Below, in pieces: positions 45,990 through 56,700 of a stretch of DNA of 64,000 bases. A program made the position numbers and the translations under genes. The notes below the pieces were generated by a model that was not told the DNA's origin, did not search any database, and saw nothing but the letters and a program-made list of their open reading frames with translations. Origin of the DNA: Rutidosis leptorrhynchoides (Eukaryota; Streptophyta; Magnoliopsida; Asterales; Asteraceae); NCBI RefSeq assembly GCF_046630445.1, contig NC_092333.1, forward strand, positions 6,940,501 through 7,004,500, in the 5' to 3' direction. Each line of letters starts with the position of its first letter. Positions within the stretch are counted from its first letter, which is position 1.

Positions 45990-46027
45990 TCAAATTTCGG
46001 GACGAAATTTCTTTAACGGGTAGGTAC
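45990..46027 (+). promoter_or_regulatory. R3 3' hairpin module and polypurine tract
   Basis: CAAATTTCGGGACGAAATTT then CTTTAACGGGTAGGTAC, abutting the 3' LTR start TGTGATGACC at 46028. Confidence 0.75.
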
Positions 46028-46201
46028 TGTGATGACCCGAAAATTTCTGACCAACTTTAAACTTAATCTTTGTATGATTAACATTTCCAACACGATAAGC
46101 AAAGTCTGTAAAACTAAATCTCAAAATTTTTAAACTACTTTCATATATTCAAATACCTTTCGGTTGTTCTTGACGATTCGCGAACAATTATATGTATATA
46201 G

Positions 46202-46257
<56 letters not shown>

Positions 46258-48856
46258 TATAACTTGAAAACGTAACAATGTATTAATTGTTTGATACCGT
46301 ACATTAAACTTATTGGTTTAAATATTTATTTGAATATATATGATAAGTTGGAATATTAATTATATGAATAACTTGCGACGTATATTTAAAACGTGTTTAT
46401 GAATGTTGAAAATATATATTAACTTGGTCATAAAACGATTTGTTATTATATATATATATATATATATATATATTAACAAATAGCGAGACAATGATTTATA
46501 GAAGTAAATGACCAAAACACTCGAAAATTTAAGATACACTTTGAATGATATAGTTTATTGATAATTTAAGACTATATTTTGACAAAGGTACGAGTCACAA
46601 AACGTAAATTTCGAGTTTTCTAAGCGTACGAAAATGCGTTCGAGAAACCGAAATCGGGACATAAGTCGAGTGACAACGTACGAGTCATTGGAACGAAAAT
46701 TACAAGTCAACTATGCACATGAATTTAATATAATATATAATTAATTATTTAAATTATATATATAATATATATTATATAATAATATGTCGACAAACAAGAA
46801 AACAAAAATATTTTGAGCTGGATCAGGCGGCCATGCGATCGCATGGCAAATACACTAAAAACCCATGCGATCGCATGGGCATCAGATTCCAAAAAGTTGC
46901 CTATAAAAGGCCAGTTTCTGCTCGAGTTTTTTTTACACATATACTACTCCCTCTGTAATATTATTATTATTTATTATTTATATTAATATTATTATTATTA
47001 TTATTATTAAGATTATTATTATTATTTATTTTATTATTATTAGTAGTATTATTATTATTACTAATTATATCACTTAAAATACTACGACGAGGTCATGAGC
47101 GTGTCACTTTCAAAATGGGTTTTCAAGCGGGATAGAGCTAAGGAAACTATGGGTTATTACTAAGGAGGTTTTGGGTATTGTTCAAGGGTTTTGCTCGTGA
47201 GTCAAACTAGTATTTATCATCTCCGTTGCGTCTACGTACTTTTCTACAATATTGAATCACAATATTGATACGTAAGCATTTATATCTTATCTATTATATA
47301 TTAATAGTGTATCCCTGACTAGTGCTCGAGTATATAGGATTATGCATGCTAGTACGATTAATTTTGTCATTAAATAGTTTATGATAGATCACGAATTTAA
47401 TACATATATTACTGATATAAGGTATATGATATGCATATTTTTGGAAAGCTGGCGAAAAATTAATAACTTTTCATTTAGAGAACGCGTAATTTCGATAAAC
47501 GAATTAAAAGATATGGACAACTGAATTATGATTAACATTAATTGAAATTGCTTTTGAATCTGCAATTGATATTTAAACAACTTGTTTATAAGATTGATAA
47601 TTTGGATTTTCAAATATTACTAATCGAGTAAATAAATTTCTATACAAGGCACGTCTCGATTTGTTGAACAATTGTTAAAATTGACTGTTTTATCATATTT
47701 TAAAGCTTTATAAAACTATAGTCTAATTATTCAAGAATTGGGAAACCATTTGAAATGTTAAACTATTTTCGATTACCATGATCATTCAAACTATAGTATA
47801 GATTTTAAAAGATCATACTGGGTCAGGTTGACTTTTTGAAATGACTTTTGATAACTTTTGTATGTCAATCTCGAGCATTAGGATTGTGATACACTGTGTC
47901 CCAACCTAGCTTATTAGACATGTATTGATCAACATATGTTCTATAGGTTGAGATATACGGTTAATTTTGCATTCCGAGTTTCGGTCACTTTTGGTAAATG
48001 ACCTTATGTGCTGCTAAGGTGAGTTTCATTTGCTCCCTTTTTAATTGCTTTCGCAATCTATATTTTTGGGCTGAGAATACATGCAATATATTTAAACGCA
48101 ATGGATACAAGTACATACTTAATTCTACACTGAGTTTGAACCAAAAATCCCTTAGCTTTGGTAACTAGTAGCTGCCAGTACATATGATGTGGACTGGTGG
48201 GCGCGAATAATAGTATATGGATCCATAGGGCTTGACATCCCCGTCCGAGCTAGAGCGCTAGCCTTTTAACGGACGTATGTTATTTGAGTTTATGACACGT
48301 TGGTTTGCGTGTATTAAAATGAATGAGGTAATTATCATTATAACGTTAAAGTTTAGTTACCAGGGTGCTCTGTTACGTAGAATCATTTGATAAACGTTTC
48401 TGGATGAAACAACTGAAATCTTGTGATCCACCTTTACATACGATTTATGTGCAACATTAAAACTATGAACTCACCAACCTTTGTGTTGACACTTTTAAGC
48501 ATGTTTATTCTCAGGTTTCTAGAAGTCTTCCGCTGTTCGCTTATACGTTATACAAGCTATGTGCATGGAGTCATACATGTTTTATTCAAGAAAACTTTGC
48601 ATTCACAAAATCATCACCGTGTATCTTATTTTGACTGCATTGTCAACGGATGTAGTATTGTAAACTATTATATACGGTAATTGTCTATACGTAGAAATCA
48701 TCAGACGTCAAAAACCTTAGATTTATATATTCATTTATGGTCTGCCTTTTTAAAAGAATGCAATGTTTACAAAATGTATCATATAGAGGTCAAAACCTCA
48801 CTATGAATTCAATGAATGATGTATTCGTCCAAAGTGGATTTGGAGCGATCGTCACA
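46028..48856 (+). repeat. R3 3' LTR (uninterrupted reference copy)
   Basis: 2829 bp. It has two TA tracts (46206-46256, 46447-46472), the palindrome pair (46830-46847, 46862-46879), TATAAAAG, the ATT tract and the AAGCATGTTTATTCTCAGG segment. It shows what the disrupted 5' LTR looked like before the Cassandra and S2 insertions. Confidence 0.93.
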
Positions 48857-49627
48857 TTCGGTCACTAATGACTGCATCAATATTTGTTTCAAGTTTAAAA
48901 ATTCTTGGGAACAAATTTTTTAAGCAATCCGAACCACGCCAATTGTCATTCCAAAAAGATGTAGAGCTCCCATCTCCGATTGATTTCTTGAATGAGTTTT
49001 TGAAAGGAATGTGATGATCCTCGATGATGTTTCTTGCAAGAATAATATTGTGCCAAATACCCGAGGCCGAACGATGGGCATGCCCATCGAGCGACCTCAA
49101 GCCACCGTCAATTCCATAAATACTACGAATAATTTTAGTCCAAAAGCTATTGGTTTCGGTTTTAAACCTCCACCACCACTTGCCCAAAAGGGCAAGGTTT
49201 TTGCTTTTTATAGACCCAATATTTAAACCTCCCTTCCCATAAGGTAGACAAGTATTGACCCATTTAACCCACAAAATTTTAGAGCCCACAAGATCCCCAC
49301 CCCAAAAGAACGAACGCCTCAAACTCTCAAGAAGGTTAAGCACACAATTCGGGGTCCGAAAAAGCGCGAAATAATACAGTGGGAGACTATTAAGCACCGA
49401 TTTTAAAAGAACTAATCTTCCACCAAAATATAGCGTCCTCATTTTCCAATCCGATAGTCGATTCCTAAACTTGTCGATCACCGGTTCCTAATCACCAATT
49501 TTTTTCATTCTAGCTCCTATTGGAAGCCCAAGATAAACAAAAGGGAATTTACCGGCTTGGCATCCCATGCGTTTTGCTAACATTTCCACATCACCCGAAT
49601 TGACTCCAACACCATAAAGGCAACTCT
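48857..49627 (-). pseudogene. LINE ORF2, C-terminal portion of reverse transcriptase
   Basis: On the minus strand from the truncated 5' end: YGVGVNSGDVEMLAKRMGC..., FPFVYLGLPIGARMKK, an in-frame TAG where Trp is expected (about 49489), then FRNRLSDWKMRTLYFGGRL, SLPLYYFALFRTP, FFWGGD, KGGLNIGS, LLGKWWWRF, the usual plant L1-type region after the RT fingers/palm. It continues across the R3 target site into 36236-35381. Confidence 0.88.
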
Positions 49628-49974
49628 TATTTTTTTCTATTTAATCATGGAATTATAATAACATATACATATTTAAATATATTAACAATACTTAATTATT
49701 CTAATTGTTATTTTACATTTTAAATTCTAATTATTTAAAGTATACATTATTAAATCAAAATATTATATATTCTAATGTTTATATTTATATAATATATACA
49801 TATTTATTTACAAATAATTGTTCGTGAATCATCGGGCACAGTCAGAGTGTCAATTGAATATATGAAACAGTTCAACTTTTTGAGACTCAACCTAACAGAC
49901 TTTGTTTATCGTGTCGAAATCATATAAAAATTAAGTTTAAATTTGGTTGAAAATTTCCGGGTCATCACACTTCT

Positions 49975-50346
49975 TATATACTGCCATAACTAATTTTAGA
50001 TAAACCTGAAAAAACAGTATAGTGTAGTTTTTGTCATCCTTCAAACTCTTAACCAACTAGACTTTTGAAAGTCAATTTTTTAAAGGTACTATTTTCTGGA
50101 AAATCTGTAACCTAATTTGGCATACTCTCAAAGTTGGGTCACTATTTTGGGTCTTAAAAACCGTTTTGACTCGTTACCCAAACTTCTTATTTGCCATGTA
50201 TAGTAAATATCAAAATAGTGTAGCTAAAAAAGAAATGAGTAGAATGTAGCTAAAAGTGACCCGTTTTGACCTATACCCATTATGACTCACTACATAGAAT
50301 GCTACAAACTTTAGAAATATTTAAAAAACATAGGTTGTAAACTGAC
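49975..50346. other. Intron-like sequence between R0 and the RRP43-type exon
   Basis: No gene seen. It follows a good splice donor at 50346 (minus strand), so it is probably the downstream intron of the RRP43 homologue, cut by R0. Contains TGACCCGTTTTGACC-type low-complexity motifs common in plant introns and TEs. Confidence 0.5.
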
Positions 50347-51096
50347 CTGGACCACAGACTCAAATGCAAGACCAGGACCACCTGGTTTATAAAGAGACAC
50401 CAACTGATAAGATGAATCTAATACGATCGTTATCTAGTTTTTATGATCGATTGTTCTTCAGTCGTTAGATCAGCCAAGATGTACTTTTTGTAAAATATGC
50501 AGGTTAACCCGAAGGGAACGTTCCTTGATTTTAGCTTCCTCTTCTCCTCATTCACTGGTTTGTTTTTTATATTTTCACCCTCATTTTCTTTAGAAACAAC
50601 ATCAAAATATGCCATCATCAATCAATGACACTACCAGAATTTGTACTGCAACATTAATGTAACAAAATTTAATGCAAGTATTTCGATAATAAGCACAATC
50701 ATTGTCAACATCCTAAAACAATTCTGGAATTGATGGCTTATATAATGAATGGGTTATCAACCAAATTGCCTAACATTAAAAAAAAAATATATTTATAACG
50801 TTTTGCCCAATAAAAAAGCAAATTTGACGACGCGATGTCAACCACTTGCAATGGGAGAAGGCAGCCACTGCAGCAAATATGAAATCATCAAAATAGGGCA
50901 CCAACATCATCCAAACAATATATATCCTATAAAAAATCGACATTATTTATATTTCATAACATATAATAGCTCAGATGTAACAAAAAATAAATATTAAAAA
51001 AATTAAGTGGAAGTATTAGATAACAGTATCAAGTAAGCTATTCAAGCAGATTTACCACTGACCAATGTCAATTCTTTGAAAACAATCCTCCCGGAA
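50347..51096 (-). pseudogene. RRP43: Exosome component RRP43 (EXOSC8-like) gene, broken, exon-intron structure retained
   Basis: Three minus-strand exons. Exon 51096 to about 51010, after acceptor TTGCAG, reads SSGRIVFKELTLVSGKSA-stop-IAYL (family: SSGMINLKELSLVSGKAAWMAYL). Exon about 50915-50835: LDDVGALF, frameshift, FAAVAAFSH. Exon 50645-50347, after TTGCAG: VQILVVSLIDDGIF, frameshift, VSKENEGEN, KPVNEEKRKLK, VPFGLTCIFYKKYILAD, TTEEQSI, frameshift, ITIVLDSSYQLVSLYKPGG, ending at donor CAG/GTCAGT. RRP43 is an RNase PH-like ring subunit of the RNA exosome (3'-5' RNA decay). The nonsense codon and at least three frameshifts mean this copy makes no full protein. Kept introns argue against a retrocopy. 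N-terminal exons were not found. Confidence 0.75.
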
Positions 51097-53101
51097 CTGC
51101 AAAAAATAAAGTTTTTACTAACCAAAGACGCGTTGAGACATATACGACATACTAATAGTATCCTTAACAAAGTAAGGGAAAAATACAAGTAGTCTTACCA
51201 TATAGACAATCAGGGGCGGAGCATTGTGGAGACAGGGCGGGGCATCCGTCGCAGCTGAATTTTAATTTTTTTTACAAAAATTTACACTAAAAAAAAATTT
51301 ATACTAAAAAATAAGGTTTTTTTCTAATGAAAAATTAAATAAATTTTTGCACACGCCCCATCTGTGATCGGGTTCAAGTTCTGCCACTGTAGACAATGAC
51401 TAAGTTGCAAAATTCAAAGTAAGGGAAAAATAAGCTCTATGACATACTACAAGTAGTCTTAACAAATTTGTCACAAATTATACATATAGACACAGAATTG
51501 AGTTATCTTGCAGTCTGCATATTGTTTTTTTCTATCATTATATTTGCTAAATATGACTTACAATTGCTCGGTCCAAGACTTAAACCTAGTATGGAAAAAA
51601 ATGTATATGCAGACTTCATAATAGCACCATACCACCAGAGTGGACCTTAAGAAGTAGAGGTTTGGTGTAGTCACCCAAAGATGTACCCATCTCTTTCTGA
51701 CAGTATTGAAGCTTTTATTTAATGTCTCCTAATTAAATCATACAGTAGAGAGATACAAAAATAAAAAAAAAACTCAAAATGAACACAATATTAATGCATA
51801 CGACATACCTTAAGATTTCCATGATACTCTTTGTCGATCTCAAACTTCCTCCATGTTTTACGAACCAACAAAAGTCCAGTACAATAGGCTAAAGTCAAAG
51901 TCAAATTTTCAAAAAATGTAAGTCACTTTATTTTCTACAACAATAGACAAAAACTCAAAAGCTGAAGGCATTAATAGCTGGATTGTATTAATTAAGTCCA
52001 ACTTTAAGCCCACGGTGAGGCAAATAATGAGCAATAGGAGATGCACGAATCGACAATGTCTGTTAATGTTCTACAAACATTAACAACTTACCATCCATCT
52101 TAACATAAACATGTATTATGATACTACAAAAAGTAGGCTACATATTATAAAATCATAAAACTTAATATATACCAAAAGAAAATATATATTCAAGGGAGCA
52201 GACCTTGTCAATTGTTTGTATACTTCGCCTAGAAGTTCGATATTGCGATTCAACATTAAAAAATCTTTAATGCGATTCAAGTAAAGCAATGGTGACCATA
52301 TGTATTCCCTTTGTATATAATTGTTCACGATTAAAATAAACAACAAATAAAACAATACGAAAATGATGAGATTTTGCAACAAATAAAACAACAAATAAGA
52401 TTCATGATTAAAAAAAACACAATGATGATATTTTGCAACAAAATTATTTATTCAGATAAGCATTTAACAGGATGAAGAAAAAAAAAATACTGAATAACTA
52501 AAACAATACGAAAATGTTTGATGTTTGTTTATTGAATATCTTACTGTATTGAATACTAAATGGAAGGATTGATTGAATGCTATATTTTGTATTATAGTCA
52601 TGCCCAAACTATTTCATTCAAGCATTTCATCAAATACCTAAAATGCAAACCAAATTTAGCATTCAGTCATTAAACGGGCGTATTCCAATTAAAAAATTTA
52701 GCATTCTGCCGATCCAAAATTAAATAGAATAAAATTAAGAACATTGAAAGGAAATGTACTTTGAAAGTACGATGTATAAACCTGTATCACAAATGGAGAC
52801 CTAATCAATTAACAGATAGAAGAGTGTCATTAATTCAAAGCAACCTAATCAATTGCCTTAACTGATGAATGCAATTAATTATAGAAGAAGCAGAATAAAA
52901 AGTTATGCTTTCATCAATTGCCTTAACTGATGAATGCAATTACAAAAGAAGCGAATAAAACCTTATCATTTTGTCAATTGCCTCAAGGTCCCAAAAGATT
53001 CCAGATGTATAAATAACGATTATATCAAAAGATTAAACCCCGATTCATCACTCAAATCATACACACACAAAAAGATTAATATTTTTGAATAATCTTTACT
53101 A
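51097..53101. other. AT-rich stretch without a supported gene
   Basis: No exon of RRP43 or other protein was identified with confidence. 51208-51380 contains the sequence GGGGCGGAGCATTGTGG...GCCCCATCTGTGATCG, typical of old dispersed repeats in plants. A possible splice-site-bounded segment at 51822-51880 (minus, ending AATCTTAAG/GTATGT) was not assignable. Confidence 0.5.
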
Positions 53102-53720
53102 CTAGCTTAAGACCCGCAAGATTTGCGGATTTTGTCAATAAACATTATAAATATAATATATTTGTGAGCACGTCAATTAAGTCGACAAAAGTTGTGTATA
53201 AGAAACAAATCAAGTCAAAGGAGGACGTTGAACAAAATTGTAGATATAAATTAATTAGGTGTAGACGGAATCATATCGCTAAGCACATTACACCCTTCAA
53301 CGATATGAACATGAAGATTTTGGTTAAGTGTTTAAATGGATCATTTCAATTCAGCCCATTACACCATATATCTTTCAAGTAGTTCGTGTATCCGATCATC
53401 CCATTACCTAAACAATATTTATTAAAATGTTCTTTAAACGTAACAATCCTATATAATATGTTCAACTTGTACCATTGCAAAGTATGCTCTCCTACTTCTT
53501 TCTAGTCAAAGACTTGCAAATTCACGGGGTTTTTTTAAGGAGAATTTTTTTTTATATTAAAGTGGAAATAACATGAAATAAGAATGATATTCATAATAAT
53601 AATGATAATTAGATGAGACACCGTTAGAACACAAAAATCCAAGTTGAAATACGACATCTGCTAAACAAAATAACTAAACATCATACTAACGTAGAAACGT
53701 GGCTTTTATACAAGGATTGA
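53102..53720 (-). mobile_element. Small non-autonomous Helitron
   Basis: On the minus strand it starts TC at 53720 (TCAATCCTTGTATAAAAGCCACG, flanked by A). It ends with hairpin CCGCAA-ATC-TTGCGG (53114-53128), eight bases, then CTAG (53105-53102), flanked by T. 5'-TC, 3' hairpin plus CTRR, and insertion between A and T are the Helitron hallmarks. At 619 bp it cannot encode Rep/helicase. No captured gene was recognised inside. Confidence 0.65.
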
Positions 53721-56700
53721 TAATTAGATGAGTAGTGATATGCTGAACTTGAAATAATATGAAATACTAATCATATCCACTCTAGGCACTGGTTTCAATT
53801 AATTGAAGGATGCTCAAAGCAACTCAACCCCTCCAGATGTTGCGAAGAAACGTCCTGAATAACAAATGACAAAACATGTGTAAGAGGACATGTATTAAAT
53901 AAACACCATGTAGAAGATTTTGAAGATATTTATTTTCCACATTTACATATCAGGTCAAATGGGTTAGAAAACCACTCAATAAGATTTTATTGCAATAAAC
54001 CTCCTTACTCATCTGAGTTGATCAATTAAATACTAAACATCTTATTGGTTGAATAAATATAAATATTCATAAATATATCAAATGAATTGGACAACCATAT
54101 TTTGAATCGTTAATCAACCTAGCCGACCCGACATGACCAGAGCAACACATCCATTTTGCTACATCTAATACAAATTTCTTTTTGCCTCTAAAAGCAAAAG
54201 TTCTTGACCACTTGTGCTAAAAACCTAATAGAATATAGGTATGTCCACACTCAAACATAGTGTATTACTGAACAAATACCGGTTAACCATAGTCTATACT
54301 CTATAGTCTATCTATATGATACAATAATTGGACACCATTTAAAAAAGTCATAATTTACTTCCATGAATCAAGAAATAAGTACGATGTTAAGAAACAGATG
54401 GTACAATGAAACTAAGAAAAAAAAGAGGTGTAGTATGTGTGAAAGAGCTCCACTCCAATATACACTTTGTACCATTGTAAGAAGGGAGGCTTATTTTCTC
54501 CAGCCTGCAACGATAAATCACTTAAATCTATGCTGAACGCTTTTATCTTCTATAATACTAACAAAGAAAAATAAATATTCCGTTAATCAAGGTAGATGGG
54601 GAGATTAGAAGCGAGGTAGATGATACAATGGCTTACGTTATAAATTAAAAACATTCATTAGCTAAAACTTTTATGAAAACAGAAGGTAAGTTATATCAAG
54701 AGTTAGCTTATTAATTAAAAAAACTGAGTGAAAAAAAAAAATCGTAAGCTACTTTTGAACACTTTAACCAGAATCTTGATTTCCTACAACTTTAGCTCAT
54801 TCTCTGGTTAGTAGTGGTAAAGAAAGTTATAATTTATGCAAAGAAGTGATTTGAAGTAGTAACATTTCTGTGTAACCAACTTGAGCAATGAATGTCTTTA
54901 GCCGTGGCTGTCATATTGATGCTTTTTCCTAGAGCTCAAACACACATTATCACGTTAGAAGCTCCAAAAAAGTTGTGCACAAAAATTCAACTGGTGTATA
55001 AAGTGATATATGAGAATGCGAAACCATGATCACCTAATCAGTAAGAGCAAAACTACCTTCATGATGACCATTTGTTCAGACATCCTGGCCACATTTCTTC
55101 TTAATAACGGACTGCGTAGACAATATTGAATGATATGTAATTCAGTAGTCATAGACTAAAATACAGAGTATATAATAGCAGGTCGGGCCAATAACGTGGT
55201 TAACATTGGTGTATGTATTTGCCTTTAGAAAGATAATAAATAATAAAATAAGTTATCATATAATATAAAGTAATCATTATATAAATCTTAAATATATATT
55301 ATCATATGATATAAAGTAATCATTATATAAATCTTAAAATTATAATTGAATCCATCAATTAAAGTCATATATATAGTATTCGTTAGATAATCATTATATG
55401 AGTAATAAATATGATCAAATACACTTTCATAATCAATGAATGTATCCCAACCAAAAATGTGGATTCATTGTAAAAAGCACAAGTAGTGTGTGGGTGGATA
55501 CAAAATTTTATACTCCTAACTAAGAATTTCGATAATAGGCACTTGGTACTAAACTTTGAAAGGTATTGTCCACTTCACCAAAAAAGACACAAGTATTGTG
55601 TAGGTTGCTACAAAATTATATACTCCTAACCAAAATTTTTGATAACATGCATGCTTACATTCCTATAATGTCAAATATATAATATCCAATATCTTACATC
55701 CAGTATCCTATATCTAATATCCAATATCTAATCTAAAGAAGAAAAAAAAGTGTGTTTTCAGATCAACCCAATCTAACCTACCCTAACCCGATAGGTAAGA
55801 TTCAGCCTAAACTAGTAGATTTGATCAGAACATAAAATGTATTCTCAAGTAGAGTATTATGTACCATCAAAACTGTTAATAAACAAATATGATGTCTGAA
55901 TGTAGAGATGGAACTAAAATCGATTTATTTAACATTAAAACATTAAACATCCTATTCCTAAATTATTTCAATAAAAACATATACTATAATTATAATACTA
56001 TAAAAATTAAGTCTTGTGAAAGACAGAGCTATCAAGAATGGTTTTTTGTGCATTAGTGTTGGTAGTGTAATACCTCAACCATTAACCATCAGTCTTCTAA
56101 AATTCGTAAAGTGCTAATGGTTTAAGCATTGAGCACAAGCCGATGTAGTTGTCGTTATCAGAAACCTTAACATACTTTATGTAAGTGTGTAAACGAACCC
56201 ATTTTAGTTGCAATAAGAGCAGCATGTCTACCTGTAACAAATAGCAAAGCACAATGGTAAGATGTGTTATAAATATGTTACGATGATATAGCAGTTTCCT
56301 ATTTAAACAACCAAATATGGAACTTGAGCATGGCAAAAACAACCTGCAATGTCTCGTATGGTTCCTGATAAGGATAAAGATAAGCTAACGACTTAGTCAG
56401 TTTATTGTATACACAAAAATATTTTACCATCAATTAATGAATTCAAAGATGCAGTTCAAAAAAATGTGATGGTTACTTTTGGCCATGTTCGCTGAGATAT
56501 ACTTAGCAGCAATTCTTATATTATATTTGAAAATAAATGGTGCATGCTCAAACACTTCAACGTATATAACAATAAGACCCTCAACATCTAAGTTGAAACA
56601 TACATATAGCAATCTTGAGATAAAGTAATAACTAAAAACGATTATGGAATACATACTTTAAGATTCCGGGCCATTTCCTGCCATAGATATCGAACACATG

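Larger units (their letters stand above)
36237..48856 (+). mobile_element. R3: non-autonomous LTR retrotransposon of the R0 family (inserted in the LINE)
   Basis: TGTGATGACC at 36237 to TCACA at 48856. The TSD ttcgg is at 36232-36236 and 48857-48861. The 5' LTR ends at 42341 and, after removing the Cassandra and S2 insertions, is about 2805 bp. The 3' LTR, 46028-48856, is 2829 bp. The interior (42342-46027, 3.7 kb) has no gag-pol but holds an acidic/coiled-coil frame, a poly(A)-binding-protein fragment and the MTLDQRDYIT frame. It has a complete primer site and polypurine tract, so it is the kind of element that needs another element's proteins. Confidence 0.92.
35125..49630 (-). mobile_element. 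5'-truncated LINE (L1-type) in R0 5' LTR, split by R3
   Basis: The target duplication ttttttctat is at 35115-35124 and 49631-49640. The T-run at 35126-35134 is the poly(A) tail on the minus strand. Coding pieces are 49627-48857 (C-terminal part of RT) and 36236-35275 (zf-RVT and tail). The R3 insertion and its 5 bp duplication account for the gap. The endonuclease and most of RT are missing at the 5' end, as expected of incomplete target-primed reverse transcription. Confidence 0.88.
1..49969 (-). mobile_element. R0: non-autonomous Ty3/gypsy-type LTR retrotransposon, host of all nested insertions (left end outside window)
   Basis: Read on the minus strand, the 5' LTR starts at 49969 (TGTGATGACCCGG). 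The primer site is at 29212-29223, the interior runs 29226-29192 then 5066-1079, and the 3' LTR starts at 1078 and leaves the window. The two LTR copies match: 1-1078 corresponds to 34427-35124 joined to 49641-49969. Base pairs 49970-49974 (cttct) would be one TSD; the other lies outside. The interior, about 4 kb after removing R1, has no gag, protease, RT or integrase. It holds a coiled-coil reading frame, a poly(A)-binding-protein fragment and a 61-codon frame, all in the sense of the element. Interior order and sequence match R3 throughout, so R0 and R3 are one non-autonomous family. It presumably used proteins of Tekay relatives such as R1/R2 (inference). Confidence 0.88.
29227..49969 (-). 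repeat. R0 5' LTR (interrupted by S1 and by the LINE/R3 complex)
   Basis: Three pieces, in minus-strand order: 49969-49641, 35124-32393 and 29748-29227, about 3.6 kb when joined. It shares the end segment (TTGGTTGACACTTTAAAACATGTTTATTCTCAGG on the minus strand near 29530-29565) with other LTRs here. The 32393-32740 part is related to R1's LTR around 7560-7800. Most of 32790-33660 and 34427-35114 is TAA/ATT-rich simple sequence. Confidence 0.85.

Noticed and set aside
53164..53382. 72-codon frame in the Helitron
   Set aside because: Opposite to the element's direction, no homology recognised, AT-rich chance frame.
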